From JAWWPY01 sp036394075 (lineage in GTDB: Bacteria > Actinomycetota > Actinomycetes > Streptosporangiales > Streptosporangiaceae), in the NCBI GenBank assembly GCA_036394075.1, contig DASWFT010000006.1, positions 1 through 10,292 on the forward strand: a DNA stretch of 10,292 nt, written 5' to 3'. Of this stretch, positions 1-5,666 are shown piece after piece (the first letter of the stretch is position 1; each line of letters opens with the position of its first letter). The position numbers and the translations under genes are program-made. Below the pieces are notes generated by a model. That model ran no database searches, was not told the DNA's origin, and saw only the letters and a program-made list of their open reading frames with translations.

Positions 1-65
1 GGATCAAGGCCACCAACGACCGGCGCAACCTGGTCTTCCCCTTCTATTCGATCCCTGAGGAGTGA
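1..65 (+). CDS. GPW/gp25-family baseplate protein, C-terminal end only
   Basis: Only the last 20 residues are in the window. They read in frame from base 3 and end in NLVFPFYSIPEE before a TGA stop. The NLV(Y/F)PFY ending is what I know from GPW/gp25 (Afp9-like) baseplate wedge proteins of contractile injection systems. Finding it directly upstream of a baseplate J-like gene fits the usual eCIS gene order. The next gene starts 4 bases after this stop and its ribosome binding site GAGGAG (57-62) lies in the end of this gene, so the two are almost certainly co-transcribed. The family assignment rests on a short tail of sequence and on context, so it is moderately sure only. Confidence 0.6.
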   Translation, partial: IKATNDRRNLVFPFYSIPEE

Positions 66-69
66 GCAC

Positions 70-2025
70 ATGCCGCCGCTCCCCGCGCCCAACCTGGACG
101 ACCGGCGATTCCAGGACTTCGTAGATGACGCCAAACGCCTCATCCAGCGCCGCATCCCGGCCTGGACGGATCACAACGTCCACGATCCGGGGGTAACCCT
201 GATCGAGGCGGTGGCCACCGTTGCCGACCAGCTCAGCTACCGGCTGAACCAGGTCCCGGAGCGGCACTACCGTAAATTCCTCGACCTCCTGGGAATCTCG
301 CTGCGACCGCCCGCGGCGGCCAGGGCCGACCTGACGTTCCGGCTCTCCGCGCCGCGGCCCGAGCCGGTCAGGGTGCCAGCGGGCACGCAGGTCGCGACCC
401 GGCGGCTGCCCGGCGAGGAGCAGGTTTCCTTCAGCACCATCGCCGACCTTGAGATCGCGGCGGTGTCCCTTACCGAAGTGCGCGCCGCCCCTTCGGTGGC
501 CGACGGGCCGAGTGAACTCGCGGACCTCGGCCCGGCCCTGGCCCGGGGCAAGCGGGTGGCCTGCTTCTGCGACGTGCCGCGGCCAGGTGACCGGCTCTAC
601 GCAGGACTGTCCGCCCCGGCACCGCGCTGCATCGTGCTGCTGCGGACCGACAGCGAGATCGTGGGCATCGGCGTCGACCCCCGTCATCCGCCGCTGCGCT
701 GGGAGGCGTTCACCGGTTCCGGCTGGACCGGGTGCGAGGTGGAGCAGGACAGCACCGGCGGCTTGAACAGGCCGGGCGATATCCTGCTGCACCTGCCGGC
801 CGGGCACGTCCCCTCCCTGATCAACGGCATCCGGGCCGCGTGGGTGCGAGCCGTGGTGACAGAGTCAGCGCAGGACTATCCCGCCTACAGCCGCAGCCCG
901 GTTCTGTCCCGGCTCTCCGCCGCGTGCCTGGGCGGCACCGTGGCGGCGATCCATGCCGATCGCGTGCGCGGCGACGTGCTGGGCGAGGCGGACGGATCAG
1001 CGGGCCAGTGCTTCCCGCTGGCCAGGAAACCGGTGCTGGACACCGCCGACGCGCCCGTCCTCGAGGTCTCGTCGGACGAAGGCTGGCAGGAGTGGCGCAC
1101 CGTACCCGATTTCGCCGGCAGTGGCCGGGACGATCCGCATTTCCGGCTGGACAAGGCGGCCGGGGTGATCGAGCTTGGGCCGACGGTGCGGCTCGCCGAC
1201 GGTTTGATGCGCAGTCACGGCCGGGTGCCCCCCGAGGGCGCCACGCTGCGCCTGCGCGAGTACTGGACCGGCGGCGGCGCCGCGGGAAACGTCGGCGCTG
1301 GCGCCCTGTGCGTACTGCGTACTCCGATCCCTTACGTAAAGTCGGCGGGCAACCGCCGTCCGGCCGGTGGCGGCCGGGATGGTGAGACGGTCGACGAGGC
1401 GAAGCTGCGGGCCGGGCGCGCCTTGCGCACCGGCGACCGGGCCGTCACCGCCGAGGACTACGAGGTGATCGCGGGCGAAGCGGCTGGCACGGCGGTGCGA
1501 GTTCACTGCGTTCCGCCCGCGGCGCCCGCCGATCCTGTCCGGGTCCTCGTGCTGCCTGACGTGGTCGGCTATGGCCCCGGGCGGCTGCCCTTCGCCGCGC
1601 TGACCCCGGACAAGGACTTGCTCGGGCGGATCGCCGACGCGCTTGACAGGCGCCGGATGGTGGGCATGCGGATCGTGGTGGAGCCCCCACGCTACCGCGG
1701 CGTCACTGTCGCGGTGCGGCTGCGCGCCCGGCGCGACCGTGACTGCGATCGGCTCGCCGCGGATGCGCTCGCCGCCCTGTACCGGTGGCTGCACCCACGC
1801 GACGGCGGGCCGGCCGGATCGGGCTGGCCGTTCGGGCGGCCGGTCACGCTCGGCGACGTGCACGGGGCGCTGGCCGCCCTGCCCGACCTGGACTACGTGG
1901 AGGACGCGCGGCTCTACCCCGCCGATCCCCTCACCGGTGCCCGCGCCGAGGCGTCGCAGCACGTCGAGGTGGCCGCCGACGAGCTTCCGTTCTCCTTCGA
2001 CCACCAGGTGCAGGTCCGCCCATGA
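70..2025 (+). CDS. Baseplate J-like (Afp11-type) assembly protein of an eCIS
   Basis: This 651-residue protein belongs to the 'putative baseplate assembly protein' family (TIGR02243-like, related to phage P2 gpJ and Afp11). Members form the wedge of the baseplate that holds the sheath-tube complex and triggers contraction. The N-terminal block at residues 30-79 (PAWTDHNVHDPGVTLIEA, then DQLSYRLNQVPERHY and FLDLLGISLRPP) is the family hallmark. A second conserved block, TGDRAVTAEDYEVIA at about 453-467, is typical of the J domain, and a YRGVTVAVRLRARRD segment follows near 541. There is no signal peptide or membrane segment, as expected for an intracellularly assembled particle. The start is set by GAGGAG at 57-62, seven bases before the ATG. 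The stop overlaps the next start as ATGA. Length is normal for the family and I see no damage. Confidence 0.92.
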   Translation: MPPLPAPNLDDRRFQDFVDDAKRLIQRRIPAWTDHNVHDPGVTLIEAVATVADQLSYRLNQVPERHYRKFLDLLGISLRPPAAARADLTFRLSAPRPEPVRVPAGTQVATRRLPGEEQVSFSTIADLEIAAVSLTEVRAAPSVADGPSELADLGPALARGKRVACFCDVPRPGDRLYAGLSAPAPRCIVLLRTDSEIVGIGVDPRHPPLRWEAFTGSGWTGCEVEQDSTGGLNRPGDILLHLPAGHVPSLINGIRAAWVRAVVTESAQDYPAYSRSPVLSRLSAACLGGTVAAIHADRVRGDVLGEADGSAGQCFPLARKPVLDTADAPVLEVSSDEGWQEWRTVPDFAGSGRDDPHFRLDKAAGVIELGPTVRLADGLMRSHGRVPPEGATLRLREYWTGGGAAGNVGAGALCVLRTPIPYVKSAGNRRPAGGGRDGETVDEAKLRAGRALRTGDRAVTAEDYEVIAGEAAGTAVRVHCVPPAAPADPVRVLVLPDVVGYGPGRLPFAALTPDKDLLGRIADALDRRRMVGMRIVVEPPRYRGVTVAVRLRARRDRDCDRLAADALAALYRWLHPRDGGPAGSGWPFGRPVTLGDVHGALAALPDLDYVEDARLYPADPLTGARAEASQHVEVAADELPFSFDHQVQVRP

Positions 2026-2615
2026 GCGCGGAGTTCCCGGAGGCGCATAGGAAACAGAGCACCAGCGCGGCATACCGGGTCAGCGGGCCGGTTCCCGCGC
2101 TCTTCCACGAGGACCCGCTCTTCCTTGGACTCTGCGCCGCGTTTGACGAACTGCTCGGCCCGGTCGTCACGGCGCTTGACTGTTTCGCCGCCTACCTCGA
2201 CCCGTGGCTGGCGCCCGACGACTTCCTGGCCTGGCTCGGCACACTGGTCGGCGTCGGCGCTGACATCGGCGTTGACGTCGGCGCCGAGGCCGATGCGAGC
2301 GACCGGCAGCGGGCGCTCATCGCGGGCGCAGTGCGCGCGTACCGGGTCCGGGGCACGGCCGCGGGCCTGCGCGACGTCGTCGCCACCGCTGCCTACGTAC
2401 CAGCCGAACAGGTCAGCGTGGCCGAGTCCGGCTCGGTGACCTGGTCGGACAAGCCGGGTGCGGCGATCGCGCCGTCGTTCGACCCGGTGGTCACGATCAC
2501 CGTAGTGGTTCCTGCTGGCCGGGATCCGGCCAGCGTGGCGGCTTGCGCCCGCAGCGCGGCGCAGCCCGCCCTGTCCGTTTTCAGTCAGCTTCGGATCGAA
2601 GTGGTGGAGTCATGA
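2022..2615 (+). CDS. P2 gpI-like (Afp12-type) tail protein of an eCIS
   Basis: This 197-residue protein matches the 'phage tail protein' TIGR02242 family (gpI-like, Afp12), a baseplate component that works with the J-like protein. Recognisable blocks are VPALFHEDPLFLGLCAAFDELLGPV at about 25-50, AYLDPWLAPDDFLAWLGTLVG, RQRALIAGAVRAYRVRGTAAGLRDVV, and a C-terminal FDPVVTITVVVPAGRD strand region. It begins on the ATGA overlap with the upstream gene and ends on another ATGA overlap, so all three are translationally coupled. The first 25 residues do not look like the family: codons 5-13 fall in a 25-bp sequence (2036-2060) that recurs with one change upstream of the histidine kinase gene on the other strand. 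The N-terminus may therefore have been altered by a dispersed repeat. Confidence 0.88.
   Translation: MSAEFPEAHRKQSTSAAYRVSGPVPALFHEDPLFLGLCAAFDELLGPVVTALDCFAAYLDPWLAPDDFLAWLGTLVGVGADIGVDVGAEADASDRQRALIAGAVRAYRVRGTAAGLRDVVATAAYVPAEQVSVAESGSVTWSDKPGAAIAPSFDPVVTITVVVPAGRDPASVAACARSAAQPALSVFSQLRIEVVES
2036..2060 (+). repeat. 25-bp dispersed repeat, copy 1 (inside the tail-protein gene)
   Basis: The segment starting CCCGGAGGCGCATAGGAA and ending CAGAGC matches 7859-7883 on the minus strand at 24 of 25 bases (A versus G at base 19). Here it is translated as PEAHRKQS in the tail-protein gene. The same frame of the other copy would also read PEAHRKQS followed by VS. Confidence 0.6.
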
Positions 2616-3781
2616 TCGTATGCAGTGAATGTGGAAATGCCGCCGTGTCGGGAGACGCTTTCTGTGCATCGTGCGGCGTCCTGCTCGAATGGTCGGGTCA
2701 GCCGGTCGAAGCCGCGGCGGGCGCGGTGGATGGCAGGCAGCCGCCCGCCCGCAAGCCCGTCGCCGAGCGAGACCGGCCCGGACCCGTCCCGGTGATGACC
2801 GAGCAGGTCTATGCGGGCCCCTACTGCTCGGCCTGCGGTGTGCGCAATCCTGAGGGCCGCACGTTCTGCCGGTCCTGCGGCGAGTCGCTGCGGCCAGGCG
2901 CAGCGGCGCAAGGGCTCGCCCCGGGCTGGTGGCGGCGCATGCTGGACCGGCTGCGCGGGCGCCGTCCCTACGCGGCCGGAGACCGGCCGCGCGGCTTCCT
3001 GAGCCACGATGCGGTACCAGGGCAGCCCGCCGCCACGGCGACCGCGGCCGGCGGCCCGAGGCTCGGCACGCCAGGCCCCGGCTCCCAGCTCGGCGTGCCG
3101 GCCCACGGCTCCCAGCTCGGTCCGCCAGCCCACGGCTCCCAGCTCAGCACGCCAGCCGTCGGCCCGCGCGGGCTGGGTGCCATGGCGGACACCGCCCGGC
3201 AGCGCATCCGCCACCCCAAGACGCCCGTGCGGCGGGCACTGAGCAGGTACGCGCCGCTGCTGATGGTGGTCGGCCTGCTCGGGGTTGGCCTGGGCCCGGC
3301 GCGGGTCTGGATTACCACCCACGTCTTCGGCCTGGCTCACCGGGCGCAATCCCAGCTGAGCCAGCGCTACGCCAACGTCGTGCCGGTCAGCGCCAGCGCC
3401 TCATCCTCGGCACCCGGTCATCCGGCCCAGCTCGCGATCGACGGCGTACAGCAGACGTACTGGCTGAGCGGTGGTGCCACCGGCGCCGGCGCCACTTTCA
3501 CCGTCCGGTTCGCCAGCCCGCAGAAGATCGACCGGGTCGGGGTGCTTTCCGGAGAGCCCGGCGGTGACTACCGGACCCAGGCGCGCCCGCAGGCGATCGA
3601 GTTCATCGTCGGCGGCCACCCGCCCGTCAGGTTGTCATTCGACGACACGCTCAGCTTCCAGAATCGCTCAGTCAGCCTGCGTGGCGTCACGGCCATCACC
3701 GTCGTGATCGGCCACGTGTACCCGGGCCAGCGGGGGCAGGCGGTGGCGCTGCGCGAGCTTGAGTTCTTTACCCAGATCTGA
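2612..3781 (+). CDS. Membrane protein with two zinc ribbons and a discoidin-like (NADase-type glycan-binding) C-terminal domain, eCIS-linked
   Basis: The 389-residue protein starts at the ATG of an ATGA overlap with the tail gene. A longer upstream in-frame start exists at 2543, but it lies inside that gene. Two CxxC zinc ribbons are visible: C4/C7/C18/C21 and C72/C75/C86/C89. A Gly/Pro linker follows with nine-residue repeats of the form LGxPAHGSQ at 151-186. After a basic stretch (residues 194-213) comes one transmembrane helix at about 213-236. The C-terminal part, about 255-389, has the pattern of a discoidin or 'NADase-type glycan-binding' beta-sandwich: a PAQLAIDGVQQTYW start, FTVRFASPQKIDRVGVL, ARPQAIEFIVGG and an ALRELEFF end. 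The likely topology is zinc ribbons in the cytoplasm and beta-sandwich outside. Co-transcription with baseplate genes suggests a membrane docking or stress-sensing partner for the particle. From memory, Streptomyces CisA, a membrane protein needed for CIS action, has a comparable layout; homology here is inferred. Confidence 0.85.
   Translation: MIVCSECGNAAVSGDAFCASCGVLLEWSGQPVEAAAGAVDGRQPPARKPVAERDRPGPVPVMTEQVYAGPYCSACGVRNPEGRTFCRSCGESLRPGAAAQGLAPGWWRRMLDRLRGRRPYAAGDRPRGFLSHDAVPGQPAATATAAGGPRLGTPGPGSQLGVPAHGSQLGPPAHGSQLSTPAVGPRGLGAMADTARQRIRHPKTPVRRALSRYAPLLMVVGLLGVGLGPARVWITTHVFGLAHRAQSQLSQRYANVVPVSASASSSAPGHPAQLAIDGVQQTYWLSGGATGAGATFTVRFASPQKIDRVGVLSGEPGGDYRTQARPQAIEFIVGGHPPVRLSFDDTLSFQNRSVSLRGVTAITVVIGHVYPGQRGQAVALRELEFFTQI
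3062..3169 (+). repeat. Four tandem 27-bp units in the linker of the zinc-ribbon membrane protein
   Basis: Units begin at 3062, 3089, 3116 and 3143 and each encodes nine residues: LGTPGPGSQ, LGVPAHGSQ, LGPPAHGSQ, then the diverged LSTPAVGPR. The middle two are nearly identical in DNA as well as protein, which suggests recent slippage or unequal exchange. The repeat would change linker length without breaking the frame. Confidence 0.8.
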
Positions 3782-3794
3782 TTCCGGCTCCCAA

Positions 3795-3846
3795 GGCGTG
3801 TCTCGCAGATCTTCTGCCTCCTGCGCCAAGAGCTACGAGACACGCC
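3795..3846. terminator. Long hairpin between convergent genes, probable bidirectional terminator
   Basis: Arms 3795-3813 and 3828-3846 are inverted copies of 19 bases with 17 matching. The outer 11 are perfect: GGCGTGTCTCG against CGAGACACGCC. The loop is 14 bases. It lies 14 bases after the end of the eCIS membrane gene and 58 bases before the end of the convergent molbindin gene, so it can serve both. There is no T-tract, which is common for actinobacterial terminators. The shape also resembles a very small inverted-repeat element, but I see no flanking target duplication. Confidence 0.55.
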
Positions 3847-3904
3847 CAGTTGGCCCAGCAGAGACGGATGCACGGCCTGCCTGGCCGGCTGTGGTTGCCG
3901 GAAC

Positions 3905-4114
3905 TCAGCTGCCGGTGGCCACGATCACGTCTGATGCTTTGATCACCGCGGTGACCTCGCTCCCCTCGGCCAGGCCGAGTTGGCGGACTGCCTCCACGGT
4001 GATCGAGGCCACCAGGCGCACCCCGCCCGCGTCCAGTTCAATGTTGGCGATCGCCTCCCCGGTGTTGATGCTGGTGATCCGGGCTGGAATCTGGTTCCGC
4101 GCACTTAGCTGCAT
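3905..4114 (-). CDS. Molbindin-type molybdate-binding protein (Mop/TOBE domain)
   Basis: This 69-residue protein is one complete TOBE/Mop domain. It reads MQLSARNQIPARITSINTGEAIANIELDAGG, then ITVEAVRQLGLAEGSEVTAVIKASDVIVATGS. The (M)xLSARNQ start and the GSEVTAVIKASDV(I/M)V block are hallmarks of molbindins, which assemble into hexamers that bind molybdate or tungstate in the cytoplasm for storage or homeostasis. Length is normal for the single-domain family. An in-frame start 24 codons upstream (4186) is open, but the start at 4114 has a clear ribosome binding site GGAGAG seven bases before it, and the protein then begins exactly at the family's usual N-terminus. No molybdate transporter or cofactor gene is visible beside it, so it stands alone here. 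Confidence 0.9.
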   Translation of the reverse strand: MQLSARNQIPARITSINTGEAIANIELDAGGVRLVASITVEAVRQLGLAEGSEVTAVIKASDVIVATGS

Positions 4115-4121
4115 TTTCAGG

Positions 4122-4127
4122 CTCTCC
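4122..4127 (-). promoter_or_regulatory. Ribosome binding site of the molbindin gene
   Basis: GGAGAG on the minus strand, seven bases before the ATG at 4114. It decides the start in favour of the 69-residue protein over longer in-frame options. Confidence 0.65.
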
Positions 4128-4154
4128 ATGTTGATCAACGGCGTTGTGATGCTC

Positions 4155-4176
4155 ACGCTAGCCCCGGCCGGCCGGG
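4155..4176 (-). promoter_or_regulatory. Possible molbindin promoter with an adjoining perfect palindrome
   Basis: On the minus strand a TAGCGT box (4155-4160) fits the TANNNT -10 pattern. Two bases upstream of it lies the perfect 14-bp palindrome CCCGGCCGGCCGGG (4163-4176), where a repressor could sit in the -10/-35 spacer. I see no convincing -35 box. A transcript from here would have a leader of roughly 35 bases. GC-only palindromes arise easily in such DNA, so this is weak. Confidence 0.25.
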
Positions 4177-4236
4177 AAGGCCGCATCGCGCGTCCGAGTG
4201 GCGGGTCATCGGCACGCCGGCCGACGCCGTGCCGCT

Positions 4237-4286
4237 GGTGAATGTGGCATTACGTGGGTTGTAACCCGTGCAATGGCACATTCACC
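4237..4286. terminator. 50-bp palindrome between the HTH gene and the molbindin gene
   Basis: Arms of 24 bases flank a 2-base centre and match at 20 positions. The outer ten bases, GGTGAATGTG and CACATTCACC, pair perfectly, as do CATT/AATG and the innermost GGGTT/AACCC. The stop codon of the minus-strand HTH gene (4282-4284) lies inside one arm, so a transcript would end in a long hairpin; that makes a terminator the simplest reading. A protein-binding operator, for instance for the HTH protein itself or upstream of the molbindin gene, is the alternative. Confidence 0.45.
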
Positions 4287-4659
4287 GGATCGGAACGGGC
4301 TGCGTTGGGCCCGGTGCGGCTGAACGTGTGTCCCGGGCATGCCGGCGAAGCCACGACTGTGGCTGCCCGGACTCCGCCGATATGGCGCCCCAGGTCCAGT
4401 CCGCGGTCCTGCGGCGGCTGATGTAGTCAGCGATGGCGTCGAAGCCGAGGTGGGCGGCGACCTGCGCCGCGCGCAGGTCAGCTTCATGGCGCTTGGCGGC
4501 GTGAGCCACCCGGGCCAGCCCGTGACGGCGCAGCGCGGACTCGACGGCGTGATGAGTCAGGCCGACCTCGGCGGCGATTGAGTTGATAGTCCGATGCTGC
4601 ACGATGTGGCGTTCGTGCAAGTAGCTGGGCACGTCGGGGAAGCCCAGCCGGCTCAGCAC
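4282..4659 (-). CDS. Helix-turn-helix repeat protein, probably a 5'-truncated remnant
   Basis: With a GTG start at 4659 the product is 125 residues. It contains two similar units: LGFPDVPSYLHERHIVQHRT, followed by INSIAAEVGLTHHAVESALRRHGL; and LGFDAIADYISRRRTADWTW, followed by GAISAESGQPQSWLRRH. Each looks like a spacer helix followed by a homeodomain-like helix-turn-helix (A-A-E-x-G, then a basic recognition helix). This suggests DNA binding; I do not recognise a named family. The GTG has no strong ribosome binding site. The same frame stays open and protein-like for 58 more codons upstream, with a third helix-turn-helix, but reaches a stop (4834-4836) with no usable start. The gene is therefore likely a remnant, or starts at an internal codon. 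It ends inside a large palindrome. Confidence 0.55.
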   Translation of the reverse strand: MLSRLGFPDVPSYLHERHIVQHRTINSIAAEVGLTHHAVESALRRHGLARVAHAAKRHEADLRAAQVAAHLGFDAIADYISRRRTADWTWGAISAESGQPQSWLRRHARDTRSAAPGPTQPVPIR

Positions 4660-4870
4660 CAGCCGCCACCGGGTGTCCCACCGGTCGGTATGCCGCTGCC
4701 GTACGGCTTCGGCCGCCGCCGGGTCGATGTCGCCGAGGTGACGCGACAGCCAGTCCTTGTGCAGTCCGGCCTCGCGGCTGATAGCCGCCAGGCTGGCACC
4801 GTCGGCGACCCGCGCGAGAACGAACGTGGGGGGTTAACCGAAATCCCTTGGCCTGCTGGCGGACCTCAGC
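4660..4870 (-). pseudogene. Upstream frameshifted part of the HTH repeat gene
   Basis: Reading upstream from 4659 in the same frame gives FVLARVADGASLAAISREAG, then LHKDWLSRHLGDIDP, a third helix-turn-helix unit related to the two in the downstream part. No ATG, GTG or TTG codon occurs in this stretch, and a TAA closes it at 4834-4836. Just before that stop is a run of six C on the minus strand (4828-4833). Removing one C would join the frame to SAEVRQQAKGFRLTP, which reads across the stop codon of the VIT gene. This is what a homopolymer frameshift in an older, longer gene would look like. The true N-terminus is not recoverable; it would have overlapped the transporter gene. Confidence 0.4.
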
Positions 4871-5612
4871 TGACGTGGCCGCCGATGAGGCTGCCGACGG
4901 CGAATGTCACCGCGACGGCGACCCCGCCCAGGACGAGCTGGCGCAGGCCCGAGCGCAGCCATGGCCGGCCGGTGAGCCGGCCCACCACCATTCCGCCAGC
5001 AAGGAGGGCCACCGCTGTGATGCCCAGGGCGGCTGCGAGGCTAGACAGGCCGACCAGGTAGGGCAGGAGCGGCACAAGCGCCCCGAGAGAGAAGGCGACC
5101 AGCGACGAGAGGCCCGCCAGCACCGCGGAGGGCAACTCGAATGGGTCGACGCCCAGTTCCTCGCGGGTATGCACACGCAGTGCGGTGTCCGGGTCCTGCG
5201 ACACGGCGGCCGCCATCCTGGCCGCGGTTTCCGGGTCGGCGCCATAGCCGCGGAACGTGTCGGCGAGTTCGGCCTGCTCGGCTGCCGGGAACCGGGCGTG
5301 CATTGTGCGTTCGATGGCGACCTCCGCATGCACCAGCTCGTTCTGGTTGGTCACCGAGACGTACTCCCCGGTGCCCATCGAAAACGCCCCGGCAACTAGC
5401 GCGGCAACGCCGGTAAGCACGATGGTGTGCGACGACACCCCGCCGCCGCCGAGCCCGGCGATCAGCGAGGCGTTGGTGACCAGCCCGTCCACCGCCCCGA
5501 ATACGGTGGGCCGCAACCAGCCGCCGGACACGTCGCGATGCCGATGCGACCACCCGGCCGCGAGCGCCGCCGCACCCACGACGTGAATCGGCTCCCGCAT
5601 CTCCTCGCCCAC
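4866..5612 (-). CDS. VIT1/CCC1-family iron/manganese transporter
   Basis: The 248-residue membrane protein carries the family signature near the N-terminus: HRDVSGGWLRPTVFGAVDGLVTNASLIAG at about residues 25-53. In plant VIT1 and yeast CCC1 the equivalent helix lines the metal path. Predicted membrane helices lie at about 31-53, 56-76, 160-186, 190-213 and 222-245. The hydrophilic stretch at about 80-158, rich in E and D (EYVSVTNQNELVHAEVAIER, then HTREELGVDPFELP), corresponds to the cytoplasmic metal-binding domain. It likely exports or sequesters Fe2+ or Mn2+. The start is either GTG at 5612 or ATG at 5600. GATAAT eight bases upstream of the GTG suggests a nearly leaderless mRNA, which favours 5612. 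A hairpin separates it from the upstream response-regulator gene, so it probably has its own promoter. Confidence 0.9.
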   Translation of the reverse strand: MGEEMREPIHVVGAAALAAGWSHRHRDVSGGWLRPTVFGAVDGLVTNASLIAGLGGGGVSSHTIVLTGVAALVAGAFSMGTGEYVSVTNQNELVHAEVAIERTMHARFPAAEQAELADTFRGYGADPETAARMAAAVSQDPDTALRVHTREELGVDPFELPSAVLAGLSSLVAFSLGALVPLLPYLVGLSSLAAALGITAVALLAGGMVVGRLTGRPWLRSGLRQLVLGGVAVAVTFAVGSLIGGHVS

Positions 5613-5620
5613 TTTGCTGG

Positions 5621-5651
5621 ATTATCCTCCACCGCGGCCCGATCCCGCCAA
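5621..5651 (-). promoter_or_regulatory. Possible promoter of the VIT transporter gene
   Basis: On the minus strand GATAAT (5621-5626) fits the TANNNT -10 pattern, with TTGGCG (5646-5651) 19 bases upstream as a -35 candidate. Transcription would start about two bases before the GTG at 5612, giving a nearly leaderless mRNA. The spacer is slightly long and the -35 overlaps the edge of the hairpin that follows the regulator gene. Confidence 0.35.
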
Positions 5652-5666
5652 GCTGCCCCGGCAGCT
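5651..5666 (-). terminator. Small hairpin at the end of the response-regulator gene
   Basis: AGCTGCCCCGGCAGCT is a perfect 7-bp stem around a 2-base centre (or 6 bp with a 4-base loop). Its edge overlaps the last base of the regulator's stop codon. There is no T-tract after it. It is a plausible weak terminator ending the kinase/regulator transcript before the VIT gene. Confidence 0.4.

Noticed and set aside
997..2073. Long minus-strand open frame opposite the baseplate gene (and similar ones at 4-807 and 2585-3349)
   Set aside because: They lie antisense to well-recognised genes, have low-complexity Arg/Gly/Pro-rich products and no family signature. Long open antisense frames are usual in very GC-rich DNA.
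3795..3846. Miniature transposable element
   Set aside because: No flanking target-site duplication and no second copy in the window. The position between convergent genes fits a terminator better, so the mobile reading is kept only as a possibility.
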